Shown here one piece after another: positions 50,961 to 60,987 of a stretch of 64,000 nt of DNA. The notes beneath the pieces are model-generated. The model made no database searches. It had not been told where the DNA came from and worked only from the letters and a program-made list of their open reading frames with translations. Source of the stretch: Aquamicrobium aerolatum DSM 21857 (GTDB lineage Bacteria; Pseudomonadota; Alphaproteobacteria; Rhizobiales; Rhizobiaceae); assembly GCF_900113935.1 (NCBI RefSeq), contig NZ_FORF01000016.1:33906-97905 (forward strand). Direction: 5' to 3'. Position numbers and translations under genes: made by a program. Every line of letters starts with the position of its first letter. Position 1 is the stretch's first letter.

Positions 50961-52409
50961 TTACTGGTCTTTGTTGGCGGTGAGTGCCGGAGCAGCCACC
51001 GGGTAGTCACGCTTCAGCGCATCCACGAGCTTGGAAAAACCGATACCGTTCGATGACTTGATCATCACGACGTCATCGGCACGAATGGTGTCGAGCAGCA
51101 GCGGCTTGAGCGCGTCCACAGTGTCCTTGTGCACGACATGCATTTCGTCGGGCAGCACGTCTGCCAGCGCCTTCATTTCCGGTCCGGCGAGCATGACGAC
51201 ATCGGCGCGCGCGGTGCGCAGAACGCTTGCCAGCGCCTGATGCAGCTTGCGCGAATGTTCGCCCAGTTCCAGCATATCGCCGAGAACCGCGATGCGCCGT
51301 CCGCCTTCAGGCACTGTCGCCTCCGCCAGCAATTCCAGCGCCGCCTTCATCGAGACGGGATTGGCGTTGTAGCTCTCGTCGATCAGCACGATTTCGCGGC
51401 CCGAAGGATGGCGCAGCACGCTGCGCTGGCCTCTGCCGCGCTCTGCGTGGAACCCGGCCAGCGCCTCGGCGGCCTTCTCGATATCGCCACCTGCCAGATA
51501 GACCGTCCCCATCACCGCCAGCATGTCCTGCGCGATATGGCGGCCCGGTGCGCCCACGGTGAATGCAAGTTCGCGTCCCGCCATCCGCATGACGATTTCC
51601 GATCCCGCATCATGCGGCTGGAAACCGACCAGACGGAACGTCGAGCGCGCATTCTCGCCGAAGCTCCAGACATGCGCGACACGCCCGTCGCGGGCGCTTT
51701 GCTCCAGAAACGGCCATTGCCGGTCGTCGCGATTGAGCAGGACGTGACCATCGCGCACAACGCCTTCGAAGATTTCGGCCTTGGCGCGCGCAATCTGTTC
51801 GAGACTGTCGAAGAAGCCGAGATGCGCCGGTGCGATCACCGTGATCATCGCGATATGCGGGCGCACGAAGCTGACCAGCCGGCTGATTTCGCCCGGATGG
51901 TTCATCCCGATCTCGAACACCGCGTAGTCGCAATCTTCGGGCATCCGCGCCAGCGTCAGCGGCACACCCCAGTGATTGTTGAACGATTTGTCGGATGCGT
52001 GCACCCGCCCGATCGCTCCGAGCGCAACCCGCAGGGCTTCCTTGGTGGTCGTCTTGCCGACAGAACCCGTGACAGCCACGACCTTGGCGCGCGTGCGCTC
52101 GCGGGCGGCCACGCCAAGCGCTTCGAGCGCTTCCAACACGTCGTTGACGACGATCATCGGCGCGTTGATGCGACCAAGCGCCGGCAGCTTGCTTTCATTC
52201 ACGACCAGGATCGACGCCCCGGCTTTCACCGCAGCCGTTGCATAATCATGGCCGTCGAAACGGTCGCCCTTGATCGCGAAAAAGGCGTCGCCGGGTTGCA
52301 GCGTGCGGGTGTCGATGGAGATGCCGGTGATCTTTGGCGAGCCCGCGCCAAACGGGCGGCCATCCATGGCGGCGGCAAAGGCTTCGGGAGTCCAGAGGAC
52401 GGTGCTCAT
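50961..52409 (-). CDS. murF: UDP-MurNAc-tripeptide--D-alanyl-D-alanine ligase
   Basis: A 482-residue Mur ligase adding D-Ala-D-Ala. Motifs: [20 protein letters not shown] at the N-terminus, P-loop TGSVGKTT at 114-121, [34 protein letters not shown], and [18 protein letters not shown] at the start of the C-terminal domain. ATGA overlap with murE. It uses the product of ddl from the same block. Confidence 0.98.
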   Translation of the reverse strand: MSTVLWTPEAFAAAMDGRPFGAGSPKITGISIDTRTLQPGDAFFAIKGDRFDGHDYATAAVKAGASILVVNESKLPALGRINAPMIVVNDVLEALEALGVAARERTRAKVVAVTGSVGKTTTKEALRVALGAIGRVHASDKSFNNHWGVPLTLARMPEDCDYAVFEIGMNHPGEISRLVSFVRPHIAMITVIAPAHLGFFDSLEQIARAKAEIFEGVVRDGHVLLNRDDRQWPFLEQSARDGRVAHVWSFGENARSTFRLVGFQPHDAGSEIVMRMAGRELAFTVGAPGRHIAQDMLAVMGTVYLAGGDIEKAAEALAGFHAERGRGQRSVLRHPSGREIVLIDESYNANPVSMKAALELLAEATVPEGGRRIAVLGDMLELGEHSRKLHQALASVLRTARADVVMLAGPEMKALADVLPDEMHVVHKDTVDALKPLLLDTIRADDVVMIKSSNGIGFSKLVDALKRDYPVAAPALTANKDQ

Positions 52410-53857
52410 ACCGCCAGCTCCCGCAACGCCTGACGCACCTCTTCATGGTCGGAGAAGGGCAGCGTCACATCGCCGACCGTCTGGCCTTCCTCATGGCCCT
52501 TGCCGGCGACGATCAGCGTATCGCCAGCATGCAGCATCGCAACGCCCTCGCGGATCGCTGCCCGGCGGTCGCCGATTTCAAGCGCACCTTCAGCCGCTTC
52601 CATGATTGCCGCGCGAATGCTTGCCGGCTCTTCCGAACGCGGATTGTCGTCGGTGACAATGGCAACATCGGCAAGGCGCGAGGCGATCTCGCCCATGATC
52701 GGTCGCTTGCCGCGATCTCGATCCCCGCCGCAGCCAAACACGACGACGACGCGGCCGGTGGTGAACGGGCGAACCGCCTTCAGCACGTTTTCCAGCGCAT
52801 CAGGCTTGTGTGCATAGTCGACATAGACCGGCGCACCGTTACCCGTGGTGCCTACCAATTCGAGGCGACCGGATGCGCCCTTGAGTGCTTCCAGCGCCAG
52901 CAGTGCCCGTGCCGGCGTGGTGCCGGTCGAGATCGCCAGACCTGCTGCAACCAATGCGTTGGCAACCTGAAAATCTCCGGCCAGCGGCAGATCGATCTCG
53001 AAAATCGTCCCACCGCATGCAATCTCCGCCCGCTGGCGGAACCGCTCATGCTCGACCCGCTTCAGCTCCAGAAATGCGCCCTTGCGCCCAACCGTCAAAA
53101 CATCAAGCCCGGCACTCATTGCGACGTCGATGGTCGCCTGCGACCACGGATCGTCGGCGAAAATGACCGCCGGTGCGCCCTTTGGCAAAAGATCGGTGAA
53201 AAGCCGCATCTTGGCGGCGTGATAGTCCTCGACCGTCGGGTGATAATCCATGTGGTCGCGGCCAAGATTGGTGAAACCGCCCGCCGCGAGGCGAACACCG
53301 TCAATGCGGCGCTGGTCGAGGCCGTGGCTCGACGCTTCCATCGAGGCATGCGTCACACCCTCATCCGCCAGTTCGGCAAGAAGCTTGTGCAGCGCGACCG
53401 GGTCCGGCGTAGTCAGCGAGCCATATTCATCGCGCCCCGGCGCGACCACGCCCGTCGTGCCGATGAAAGCCGCCGCGTGGCCAACCCGCTCCCAGATCTG
53501 ACGTGTGAACGAGGCAACCGAAGTCTTGCCGCTGGTGCCGGTGACGGCGACCATTGTCTCCGGCTGCTTCCCGAACAACGCGGCAGCGCCCTTTGCAAGC
53601 GCGAGGCGTGGATCATCGACACGCGCAACGGGAACGTCCGGCAGGTTTTCGGCGCTGTCCCTGTCTGCAATCACCGCGATGGCGCCGCGCGCCACGGCAT
53701 CGCCGATAAAGCGCGCGCCATCTGCCTTCGCGCCCCTGACTGCGACAAACACGAAGCCTGGCTCCACCTTGCGCGAGTCGGACGTGATCCCCATCACGTC
53801 CAGTTCTGCCTCGGCAGACGAGAGGGCAACGAAAGAAGAGAAGTGGCTAAGCTTCAT
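52406..53857 (-). CDS. murE: UDP-MurNAc-L-Ala-D-Glu--meso-diaminopimelate ligase
   Basis: A 483-residue Mur ligase. N-terminal domain with [21 protein letters not shown]-loop TGTSGKTS at 106-113, the [14 protein letters not shown] segment, and [14 protein letters not shown]. The diagnostic DNPR motif ([11 protein letters not shown]) indicates meso-diaminopimelate rather than lysine specificity, as expected in a Gram-negative. It begins 46 bp after ftsI and overlaps murF. Confidence 0.98.
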   Translation of the reverse strand: MKLSHFSSFVALSSAEAELDVMGITSDSRKVEPGFVFVAVRGAKADGARFIGDAVARGAIAVIADRDSAENLPDVPVARVDDPRLALAKGAAALFGKQPETMVAVTGTSGKTSVASFTRQIWERVGHAAAFIGTTGVVAPGRDEYGSLTTPDPVALHKLLAELADEGVTHASMEASSHGLDQRRIDGVRLAAGGFTNLGRDHMDYHPTVEDYHAAKMRLFTDLLPKGAPAVIFADDPWSQATIDVAMSAGLDVLTVGRKGAFLELKRVEHERFRQRAEIACGGTIFEIDLPLAGDFQVANALVAAGLAISTGTTPARALLALEALKGASGRLELVGTTGNGAPVYVDYAHKPDALENVLKAVRPFTTGRVVVVFGCGGDRDRGKRPIMGEIASRLADVAIVTDDNPRSEEPASIRAAIMEAAEGALEIGDRRAAIREGVAMLHAGDTLIVAGKGHEEGQTVGDVTLPFSDHEEVRQALRELAV

Positions 53858-53903
53858 TTGAGTATTCTGTCCCCGTGCGTGGACTCCCCCTTCCGCGCAA
53901 GAA

Positions 53904-55613
53904 TCAATTTGAAGAAACTAGAAGGGCCTGACTTTCATGGCCGAAATCGGGCTTTACGCCAAGCATTGCGGCAGATCGGCGGATAATATCGGCTGCCACC
54001 TGCGTGGTGTTGACACCGGCTGTCGCACCACCACCGGGACGATCCGGCTGTGGTTCGTCAAGCACCGTCAGCACGACGTAATCGGGATCGTTGACCGGGA
54101 AGCCGGCGAGAAACGCGTTGAAGCGCTTGCCGCTGACATATCGGCCATTGACGACCTTTTCAGCCGTACCGGTCTTGCCGCCGACAAAATAGCCCGGAAC
54201 TTCGCCCCGCTTGCCCGATCCCTTTTCGACATTCAGGCGGAACAGGTAGCGCATCATCTGGCTGGTGCGCGGGCTGATCACCTGCTGTGCCACCTGGTCG
54301 GCTTCTGCTTCGCTGCGCGGCAGGAATGTCGGCTGCATCAGCTTGCCGCCATTGAGCATCGCCGCGCCCGACATGGCGGTCTGAAGCGGCGTGGTCGCGA
54401 CGCCATGCCCGAAGGCGATGGTGATCTGGTTGATGCGCTTCCATTCGGCAGGCTCCGTCGGCCGCGCAACCTCCGGCAATTCCGTTTCCATCCGGTCGAG
54501 AAGACCGATCTGACGGAAAAATGCCCGGTGCTCGTTCACCTCCACCGTCTCGGCCATCCGCGCCGTTCCGATGTTGGAGGAGAAAATGAACACTTCAGGA
54601 ACCGTCAGCACGCGCCCCTTGCCGTGAAAGTCGCGGATCGTGTGACGCGCGATCTGGATCGGTCGCGTGGCGTCAAAGCGACTGTTGAGCGTGGCCGTGC
54701 CCTTTTCGAGCGCCATCGCGACGGTGAACCCCTTGAAGGTCGAGCCCATCTCGTAAACGCCCGCCGACATGCGATTGAGACGGTCCTTCTCATGCGCATT
54801 GAACGGGTTGTTGGGGTCGAAATCGGGCAGCGAGGCCATCGCAAGCACTTCGCCGGTGCGCGCATTCAGCACCACCGCGCCCGCCGCAAGCGCCTTGTAG
54901 CGTTCCATCGCGCGTTCAAGCTCATCGCGCACGATGTGCTGCACCCGCAGGTCGATCGACAGACGCACAGGCTCAAGATCGCGCGCGACAGCCAGACCGC
55001 TGGCCTGCAGGTCGGCAAGCCCTTGGTCGTCAACATATTTCTCCATCCCGGCAATGCCTTTATTGTCGACATTGACCAGGCCGACTATGTGCGCAGCCGT
55101 CGGACCGCCGGGATAAAAACGTCGCTTTTCACTGCGGAAGCCGATGCCGGGAATGCCCAGCTGCATGATGGCCTGCTCCTGGCGCGGCGTCAGCTGACGA
55201 CGCAACCACATGAAACCGGCATCGCTCTGCAGGCGATTATAGGTCTGCTCGACATTTAGATCGGGAAGCACCGTCAGCAGCTTTTCGAGCGCTTCGTCGG
55301 CATCCACGATGCGCCGCGGTTCGGCAAACAATGACGAGGTGTTGATGTCGGTCGCCAGAACCTGACCATTGCGATCGACGATATCAGGGCGTGATGCCGT
55401 GACCCGCGACGGCCCCGGTCCGCCCTGTTCAAGCTCCTGCGTTCCAAACCAGACCAGCCGGCCGGCAATGACGCCATAGATCGCAAAGAAGACGGCCATC
55501 GTCATCAGGATGCGCGTGCGCCCCTGCCCGCCAGCCGATTTCGCCAGTCCTTCCAACACAATCGGTTCGGAATTGTCTTGAAGTCTGCGCTTCTTCCGCC
55601 AGCGACCGATCAT
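53904..55613 (-). CDS. ftsI: Peptidoglycan D,D-transpeptidase FtsI (PBP3)
   Basis: A 569-residue class B penicillin-binding protein for septal cross-linking. A basic cytoplasmic tail and one membrane helix (about 33-55), the PBP dimer domain ([20 protein letters not shown]), then the transpeptidase with STFK (Ser291-Lys294), SSN (345-347) and KTG (480-482). All active-site residues are present. Its ATG overlaps the ftsL stop (ATGA). Confidence 0.98.
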   Translation of the reverse strand: MIGRWRKKRRLQDNSEPIVLEGLAKSAGGQGRTRILMTMAVFFAIYGVIAGRLVWFGTQELEQGGPGPSRVTASRPDIVDRNGQVLATDINTSSLFAEPRRIVDADEALEKLLTVLPDLNVEQTYNRLQSDAGFMWLRRQLTPRQEQAIMQLGIPGIGFRSEKRRFYPGGPTAAHIVGLVNVDNKGIAGMEKYVDDQGLADLQASGLAVARDLEPVRLSIDLRVQHIVRDELERAMERYKALAAGAVVLNARTGEVLAMASLPDFDPNNPFNAHEKDRLNRMSAGVYEMGSTFKGFTVAMALEKGTATLNSRFDATRPIQIARHTIRDFHGKGRVLTVPEVFIFSSNIGTARMAETVEVNEHRAFFRQIGLLDRMETELPEVARPTEPAEWKRINQITIAFGHGVATTPLQTAMSGAAMLNGGKLMQPTFLPRSEAEADQVAQQVISPRTSQMMRYLFRLNVEKGSGKRGEVPGYFVGGKTGTAEKVVNGRYVSGKRFNAFLAGFPVNDPDYVVLTVLDEPQPDRPGGGATAGVNTTQVAADIIRRSAAMLGVKPDFGHESQALLVSSN

Positions 55614-55984
55614 GGCGTCACTCCACTGGTAGTCGTCCCATCGATGGTGCTGGTCGCCATTCCGCCGGTTCCCGAACCAAAGAGGTCTTCAATTCTCAGC
55701 TCTCGCTTCGGCAGCTCGGCGATGGTCGAGAACTGATGCGCCTCGACAGGCGCGAGTTTGAGTTCGCCCTGATAGGCTTCGGCAAGGCGCTGCAACCGTG
55801 CCGGCTGGGTCATCAGGCTCCAGTCGGCTTTCAGAAGGTCAATCGTGTCTTCCTCGAAGCGGATCGCCGCTTCCAGCTTGCGAAGCTTCGAAAGCTCGGC
55901 TTCCGCGCTGTGCTTGGTGGTATAGGTAAAGCCCGCGGCGGCAACCATCACCGCGATCAGCACAATGTCCGTGGTTCTGAACAC
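55610..55984 (-). CDS. ftsL: Cell division protein FtsL
   Basis: A 124-residue bitopic protein: a short N-terminus, one helix (TDIVLIAVMVAAAGFTYTTK), a coiled coil (AEAELSKLRKLEAAIRFEED), then LKADWSLMTQPARLQRLAEA, which matches the conserved FtsL region, and a Thr/Ser/Gly-rich tail. It starts with GTG. The AGGTAG Shine-Dalgarno region overlaps the rsmH stop. It forms the FtsQLB-type complex. Confidence 0.93.
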   Translation of the reverse strand: MFRTTDIVLIAVMVAAAGFTYTTKHSAEAELSKLRKLEAAIRFEEDTIDLLKADWSLMTQPARLQRLAEAYQGELKLAPVEAHQFSTIAELPKRELRIEDLFGSGTGGMATSTIDGTTTSGVTP

Positions 55985-55990
55985 GTCGCG

Positions 55991-57007
55991 CTACCTTTCC
56001 CTCGTTGCATCCGCCGCGGGCAGCGACGGCAGTCCAAATAGTGAAATATTCTCGTCCCGCGCGGCTGCATCCGTGCGCACGGCAGCGCGCAGCTTCGCCG
56101 AACGTGCGCGCGAGTTTTCGCGTGACTCCGCCTCGCTGGCCGCAATCACGCCACCCGCCTTGTCAAAGGTCGGGAGCTTCTGGGCAACAGCAGGCAAATG
56201 GCGTGAACCGGACGCATTGCTGGAACGCTCGGTGATGAACTTCTTGACCACGCGGTCTTCAAGCGAATGAAACGTCACCACCACGAGGCGGCCGCCCGGT
56301 TTCAACGCGCGTTCCGCCGCAAACAAAGCATGCGCTAGTTGGCCCAGCTCATCATTGACGAAAATGCGCAAGCCCTGGAAAGAGCGCGTCGCGGGATGAA
56401 TCCGGTCTTTCGGGTTGTTGCCGAGAACGCCCTCAATAGCATCGGCCAGATCGCGGGTCCGCTCGAAAGGTCGCATGAGGCGTCGCTTCTCGATCATCCG
56501 CGCGACACGGCCCGCATGGCGCTCTTCGCCGAGCAAACCGAAAATCCGGATCAGATCCCCGACCTTGAAATTGTTGACGATATCGGCAGCCGTCGGCCCT
56601 GACTGCGCCATGCGCATGTCGAGCGGACCATCGCCCCGGAACGAAAAGCCACGCTCCGCCTGATCCAGCTGCATCGAGGACATGCCGATGTCGAGCACGA
56701 TCCCGTCAACAAGCTGTTCCGAAACTTGGTCCAGATCCGAAAACACGCCATGCACGAGGCGCAGCCGCCCCTCGAATGCGCGCTCCATATCGCGCCCGGC
56801 GGAGATCGCATCCGGGTCGCGATCAATCGCTATGACATTGGCGCCGGTGTCGAGGATTGCGCGCGTATAGCCACCCGCACCGAAAGTGCCGTCGATGAAT
56901 GTCTCGCCTGCCGCTGGTTTCAGGGCAGCAAGCACTTCGTCGAGCATGACCGGAATGTGGCGGGCCGGTCCGCCACCGGCAACTTCATCGCCGTGACCCG
57001 CCATCAT
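55991..57007 (-). CDS. rsmH: 16S rRNA m4C1402 methyltransferase RsmH (MraW)
   Basis: A 338-residue SAM-dependent enzyme. It starts [20 protein letters not shown], then SAM motif [53 protein letters not shown] and [15 protein letters not shown]. The start is taken at ATG 57007, overlapping the mraZ TGA; the next codon but none, ATG 57004, is equally possible. Longer upstream starts run through mraZ and are unlikely. Confidence 0.96.
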   Translation of the reverse strand: MMAGHGDEVAGGGPARHIPVMLDEVLAALKPAAGETFIDGTFGAGGYTRAILDTGANVIAIDRDPDAISAGRDMERAFEGRLRLVHGVFSDLDQVSEQLVDGIVLDIGMSSMQLDQAERGFSFRGDGPLDMRMAQSGPTAADIVNNFKVGDLIRIFGLLGEERHAGRVARMIEKRRLMRPFERTRDLADAIEGVLGNNPKDRIHPATRSFQGLRIFVNDELGQLAHALFAAERALKPGGRLVVVTFHSLEDRVVKKFITERSSNASGSRHLPAVAQKLPTFDKAGGVIAASEAESRENSRARSAKLRAAVRTDAAARDENISLFGLPSLPAADATRER

Positions 57008-57471
57008 TCCGCGCCCCCACCCACAGCACCAGACATTCCTGCCCGGCGCATTTCCAGCAGCCGCTCCCGCACCTGCGCCCCATAGGTTGCAAGACGGGAC
57101 GGCTCCCAAATCTGAAAGAAGGTGCCGCGTCCGACAAATGCCACGTCCGACGTTATTCCAGTATGGTCCCGAATGAAATCCGTCACCGTGATGCGTCCAT
57201 CCTGATCCAGCTTCAGGAAATCGCTGTCGCCGTGAACAAAAAAAGACATGTCGTCAGCCGTCTGCATGAACGGGTCTTCCATTGCGATACGCTGCTCGTA
57301 TCGGTCGAGAAGATCGAGGCCACCGACATCGAGCGCCGGTCGATCCAGCGCCTTCAAGGCATAAAGTTCCTGATATCCGCGCCGCTGCACCACCGCACGA
57401 AAATGCGCAGGCACCGAAACCCGCCCTTTCGAATCGATCCGGTTGATGGCGCTGGATAGAAAACGGTCCAT
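57004..57471 (-). CDS. mraZ: MraZ, transcriptional regulator of the dcw cluster
   Basis: A 155-residue protein with two SpoVT/AbrB-type DNA-binding modules, [17 protein letters not shown] near 10-26 and [20 protein letters not shown] near 85-105, and a helical C-terminus ([20 protein letters not shown]). It forms a ring that binds tandem TGGGN boxes upstream of its own operon and represses it in other bacteria. The start [13 protein letters not shown] at 57471 is chosen over the open upstream frame on family grounds. Confidence 0.95.
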   Translation of the reverse strand: MDRFLSSAINRIDSKGRVSVPAHFRAVVQRRGYQELYALKALDRPALDVGGLDLLDRYEQRIAMEDPFMQTADDMSFFVHGDSDFLKLDQDGRITVTDFIRDHTGITSDVAFVGRGTFFQIWEPSRLATYGAQVRERLLEMRRAGMSGAVGGGAE

Positions 57472-57645
57472 GACCCTGTAGTGCCGCCTCTGTCCTCGCG
57501 CCCTCGGGCGTCCGCGTTGCTGCTGACCAAAACCCTGCAAACCGCCCGAACGAAGCACATACGCAACCCCGCCAGCTCGCCGTGGCGATGACCGGTTTGG
57601 GATACGCTTCACTCTGGACTGAACAGTAGTCGTGATTGCACTCAA

Positions 57646-57680
57646 GGGATAACATGGGCCTATATGGGCGTCAACGGGAT
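57646..57680 (-). promoter_or_regulatory. Candidate promoter of the mra/dcw operon with MraZ-type boxes
   Basis: On the minus strand TTGACG (57674-57669) is followed after 17 bases by TATCCC (57651-57646), or after 16 by TTATCC. Within and beside it, on the plus strand, TGGGC at 57655, TGGGC at 57665 and CGGGA at 57675 repeat exactly every 10 bp, the period of known MraZ boxes. The leader to mraZ would be about 170 bases. The box orientation is opposite to transcription, so the assignment is tentative. Confidence 0.45.
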
Positions 57681-57684
57681 TAGC

Positions 57685-58112
57685 CTGCACCACCACGTGC
57701 TCGACCGGGTCGCTGACGGAACAAACGCAACCTCGTATTTATGCTCCATTAAGCTTAATGAAGGGTTTAGAGGGGCTGAAATTCCCAAAGGCGAACGTGC
57801 ATTCCAGTGCCCGAATTTGCCCGGATGATATGACCCGCACGGGCTGGAACAGCTTGCCAAGGAACTCGCGCTATTGTCGCGCGAACCAACCGGAAAACGT
57901 CGTTTCCGCGCCTCATCGCCATCAAGATGACCAAAGTGCGTTCGTTTGCTGCCAAAATTTGACGAAAAGCTTCCAAGCCCTTGTTATCGAACGCTTTCTC
58001 GCATCATGGCGGATTATTCCATCCACCTGCGAAATATCTCGCTCTCGAACGGGCGGGCGCAAGCGACGATCCGTGGAAGATCGTCGCAGCAGATGCGGAA
58101 CGGAAACTGAAG
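57685..58112. other. Non-coding stretch between the mra promoter and rnpB
   Basis: About 430 bases without a convincing gene. Short frames exist on both strands (for example 57767-57976 minus) but lack ribosome-binding sites and family motifs. It contains a perfect 14-bp palindrome, CATTAAGCTTAATG at 57747-57760, and a GCGACGATC/GATCGTCGC stem (58063-58071 with 58079-58087) that lies about 26 bases downstream of rnpB and may help end or process that RNA. Confidence 0.5.
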
Positions 58113-58507
58113 CGCCAGTTGGCCTGTAAGCCGGGTTCTGTACGGCCGGGCAGTCCGAAGACAGCCCGACGCGGCGACCATTCTTCTTGGATGGACGTTG
58201 CCGTCCACCTCACGCAACCTACCCGGATGACTGGGCTGGAAACCGCCCCGAGAGTTTCCCCTCGCGCCATCCCTATTCGGTCTTGCTCCCGGTGGGGTTT
58301 ACCTTGCCGCTTCTGTTACCAGTCGCGCGGTGGGCTCTTACCCCACCCTTTCACCCTTACCCGGCATGCCGGGCGGTATTCTCTCTGTGGCACTTTCCCT
58401 GGGGTCGCCCCCGCCGGCCGTTAGCCGGCACCGTGTTTCCTGGAGCCCGGACTTTCCTCACCGGCAACCTTTCGGTTCCCGCCGGTGCGGCCGCCCAGCC
58501 AACTGGC
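58113..58507 (-). ncRNA. rnpB: RNase P RNA (bacterial type A)
   Basis: About 395 bases. The minus-strand RNA begins with the P1 arm GCCAGTTGGC and has the conserved GAGGAAAGTCCGGGCTCC, an internal ACAGAGAGAATACCGCC, GGTAAGGGTGAAAGGGTG region, and the 3' universal part AGAACCCGGCTTACAGGCC followed by AACTGGC, which closes P1. It is the catalytic RNA for tRNA 5' maturation. Exact ends are estimated from the P1 helix. Confidence 0.97.
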
Positions 58508-58512
58508 AAGCG

Positions 58513-58541
58513 TATAAAGGGAGTTGGCGCACAAAATGCAA
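58513..58541 (-). promoter_or_regulatory. rnpB promoter
   Basis: On the minus strand TTGCAT (-35, 58541-58536) and TTTATA (-10, 58518-58513) are 17 bp apart. Transcription would start 6-8 bases later, at the first bases of the RNase P P1 helix. This is the clearest sigma-70-type promoter seen in the window. Confidence 0.8.
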
Positions 58542-58578
58542 CCGGAAACACGGTCAGCGAACAGGGAATATCGTCAAA

Positions 58579-59184
58579 TCACGCGGGGCCCATATGGCGC
58601 TTGACCTTGGCGCAATATCCCGCCGAGACCTTGTTCATGCGCTTGGCGCCATGGCCGGCATTGTATTTGAGGATCGTACTGCACGTGTCGCCACCACCAA
58701 GCTGCTGCGCCTTTGCAAGATATTTCATGCCAAAGCGAATGTTGGTTTCCGGATCGTACAGACCCTTTACGGAACCGGAATAGCCCATCATGCGGGCCGT
58801 AGCGGGCTTGATCTGCATCAGCCCGATTTCACCCGCGCTGCCACGCGCATTGGGCCGATAATTGCTTTCGATGGTCACCACCGCATGCGCGAGCGCAATC
58901 GGAACACCGTTTTTCTGGGCATGTTTGGCGATGATCGCGTCAAATGATGAGCGGGTCTTTGCCGGCTTCACCTTGGGGGCATCTTTGGCGGGCTTTGCCT
59001 GCAGTATGGAAGCGGTCGTCGTCTGGTCTACAGCCGGCTTTCCATTGAAGCGAGTGGGGAATTTTTCCTTCAGATATTCTGATGTCGTCGGCTGGATGAT
59101 GTGCGCCGAAGTGCTGTGGGCGTAGGGGGCAAAGGAGACCAGGCCGGCAACGAGAGCTGCCGCTACAAAGCTCAAATTTTTCAT
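58579..59184 (-). CDS. Lytic transglycosylase (SLT domain)
   Basis: A 201-residue secreted protein: a signal peptide (KNLSFVAAALVAGLVSFAPY), a Lys/Pro/Ala linker, then a lysozyme-like SLT domain from about 80: AVVTIESNYRPNARGSAGEI (catalytic Glu106), GLMQIKPATARMMGY, NIRFGMKYLAKA and LKYNAGHG. It cleaves peptidoglycan glycan strands with formation of anhydro-MurNAc. It lies just upstream of rnpB and near an amidase gene. Confidence 0.93.
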   Translation of the reverse strand: MKNLSFVAAALVAGLVSFAPYAHSTSAHIIQPTTSEYLKEKFPTRFNGKPAVDQTTTASILQAKPAKDAPKVKPAKTRSSFDAIIAKHAQKNGVPIALAHAVVTIESNYRPNARGSAGEIGLMQIKPATARMMGYSGSVKGLYDPETNIRFGMKYLAKAQQLGGGDTCSTILKYNAGHGAKRMNKVSAGYCAKVKRHMGPA

Positions 59185-59381
59185 GCTTTCCGTTCTTGTT
59201 GTTCAGCCGCGATACGGGACTACGCGGCAGTGAGGCTTTTACGGTTCGGTGCTTGGGATCACCGCGCCGCGTGCAAGAACGGGCATAAGCCGGGAGATTT
59301 GGGGCCAATGATGACCCCGCAAGTCACTTTCCATGACTCACTGTAACAGTGATTGCTAAATTTCAATGAGGTTGTACGCGC

Positions 59382-60146
59382 TCAGGAAACGGGGGCTTCA
59401 ATCGTGGTCAGCAGACTGTGCAACGTCTCGATCGTCGACTGATCGGCGACGCCATCGACCCGTGCCGGCCTGAAATGCCGCTGGAAAGCCTCGACCACAT
59501 CGCGTGTCTGTTGGTCAAATACGCCACTGATTTCAAGCCCGTAGCCGTAAATCGACAGCATCGACTGCAGTGCTTCCACCGGCTGCCCGCTGTCCCCCAT
59601 TGCCAGGAACCGTCCCCCTCGCACCGGCGCTGGCGCGACCAGATGCCCGACACCCTGGTCTGCAAGCCAGCTCCACGGAAAGCGTTCGCCCGGATCGGTC
59701 TTACGCCCCGGCGCGATATCGGAATGGGCCAGAACGCGCTCTTGTCGAATGTTCCAGCGTTGGCAGATGTCAGATGACAATCTCGCGACCGCCTCCATCT
59801 GCACGTTTGGAAACTCCGGAAAACCTGCCAGCGGACCGGGATTCACGATTTCGATGCCGATGGAAAATGAGTTAACGTCCGTCAGCCCGCGCCAGGAACC
59901 TTTCCCCGCGTGCCAGGCCCGATCTGCTTCGCGCACCATCTGCACGACACGGCCATCTTCATGCACGAGATAGTGGGCGGAAACTTCGCTGTCGGTCGAG
60001 CACAACCATGCTTCCGCTGCGTCGCCGCTCTCCATGCCGGTATAGTGGAGGATCAGGCAATCCGGCGTTCTGCCGTCGCGTCGCGGTCCGAAGTTCGGGG
60101 AGACGCGAACATCTGCCCCGGCGAAATCAGGAGCAAAACCGGTCAT
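59382..60146 (-). CDS. N-acetylmuramoyl-L-alanine amidase (AmiD-like) with C-terminal peptidoglycan-binding domain
   Basis: A 254-residue Amidase_2 enzyme. Zinc ligands are His34 (LILHYTGMES), His141 and Asp151 (LAHSDIAPGRKTDPGERFPW), with SAHYLVHEDGRVVQMV between. The C-terminal 70 residues (VEALQSMLSIYGYGLEISGV then FDQQTRDVVEAFQRHFRPAR) form a PG_binding_1 domain. No signal peptide is evident, so it may act on recycled muropeptides in the cytoplasm, or be exported by other means. It overlaps the djlA stop by ATGA. Confidence 0.93.
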   Translation of the reverse strand: MTGFAPDFAGADVRVSPNFGPRRDGRTPDCLILHYTGMESGDAAEAWLCSTDSEVSAHYLVHEDGRVVQMVREADRAWHAGKGSWRGLTDVNSFSIGIEIVNPGPLAGFPEFPNVQMEAVARLSSDICQRWNIRQERVLAHSDIAPGRKTDPGERFPWSWLADQGVGHLVAPAPVRGGRFLAMGDSGQPVEALQSMLSIYGYGLEISGVFDQQTRDVVEAFQRHFRPARVDGVADQSTIETLHSLLTTIEAPVS

Positions 60147-60853
60147 GCCTTTTGCCTGCTGCGCTCGATGAATTCATAGGCCGAGTTGATCGAGGCAAGG
60201 CGCGCATTGGCAATCGCCACAAACTCCTCCGGCACACCGCGTGCGATCAACCGGTCGGGATGATTTTCGGCAACCATCTTGCGATAACGCTTGCGCACCT
60301 CCTCGAACGACGCGCCGCGCTCCAGCCCCAGGATCAGCCATGGATCGGCCTCGCCCAGAACCGCATGGCGCGACAGGATCGTCTGGAAATGCTCATCGGA
60401 GATCGAAAATATTTCTGCAACACGCTCCAGGAAGGCGACCTCCCTCTCGTGGACATGGCCATCCGCCTTGGCGATATGAAACAGCCCGTCAAGGATATCT
60501 TCGAGCAACTCGCAATTCCTGTCACCCGACCCGCAAAGACCCGCCAGTTGTTCGGCATAGATCTCGAACCCTGCAATATCCTGCTTGGCCAGATCGAACA
60601 GGCGCGCGACGTTGCGCGTTTCTTCCGGCGGGACGATGAAGATTTCCTGGAAAGCGCGAAACTCGTTCTGGGTGACAATCCCGTCCGCGCGCGCCATCTT
60701 GGCGGACAGAGCGATCATTGCGATGGAAAACGCCACCCGGCGGCGCAATTCCGGATCGCCTGCAAACACCGTGCGCACCGTCTCGATCACCGACGACAGG
60801 ACGTCGGCGGAAACGGTTTTCAGAAAATCACCAATGCGGGACCAAATCGACAT
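60143..60853 (-). CDS. DjlA-like co-chaperone: TerB domain plus J domain
   Basis: A 236-residue protein. The first two-thirds is a TerB-like helical domain (RRRVAFSIAMIALSAKMARA, DGIVTQNEF; GLFHIAKADGHVHEREVAFL), followed by a C-terminal J domain with DPWLILGLERGASFEEVRKR and YRKMVAENHPDR, including the HPD motif needed to stimulate DnaK ATPase. The E. coli DjlA transmembrane segment is absent, as is common in rhizobia. The ATG at 60853 (MSIWSRIGDFL) is chosen; an upstream GTG-type extension is less likely. Confidence 0.92.
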   Translation of the reverse strand: MSIWSRIGDFLKTVSADVLSSVIETVRTVFAGDPELRRRVAFSIAMIALSAKMARADGIVTQNEFRAFQEIFIVPPEETRNVARLFDLAKQDIAGFEIYAEQLAGLCGSGDRNCELLEDILDGLFHIAKADGHVHEREVAFLERVAEIFSISDEHFQTILSRHAVLGEADPWLILGLERGASFEEVRKRYRKMVAENHPDRLIARGVPEEFVAIANARLASINSAYEFIERSRQKA

Positions 60854-60925
60854 GCAAGGTTCATAAGATGAATCGCGCACGGTGGCGAGACTGCAATTCG
60901 TTCAGAAGGTGCATCCGGACGTACA

Positions 60926-60960
60926 AACAGAAAGACCGGAGCAAGTCCGGTCTTTCTTGA
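60926..60960 (-). terminator. Intrinsic terminator after the small lipoprotein gene
   Basis: GAAAGACCGGA (60930-60940) pairs perfectly with TCCGGTCTTTC (60946-60956) around GCAAG. On the minus strand the stem is followed by TGTTTGT. It ends the lipoprotein transcript before djlA. Confidence 0.75.
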
Positions 60961-60987
60961 AAAGCTGCGATGACGCTGCTTTGCGGC

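Noticed and set aside
57004..57696. Longer MraZ starting at 57696
   Set aside because: The extra 75 residues are unlike any MraZ and would cover the candidate promoter. The conserved protein begins at [13 protein letters not shown].
57747..57760. CtrA-type binding site upstream of the mra promoter
   Set aside because: CtrA boxes need TTAA-N7-TTAA. Here the half-sites are only 2 bp apart.
58187..58947. Several plus-strand frames of 150-205 codons across rnpB and the transglycosylase
   Set aside because: They run opposite the RNase P RNA and through the antisense strand of the SLT gene, with no protein motifs.
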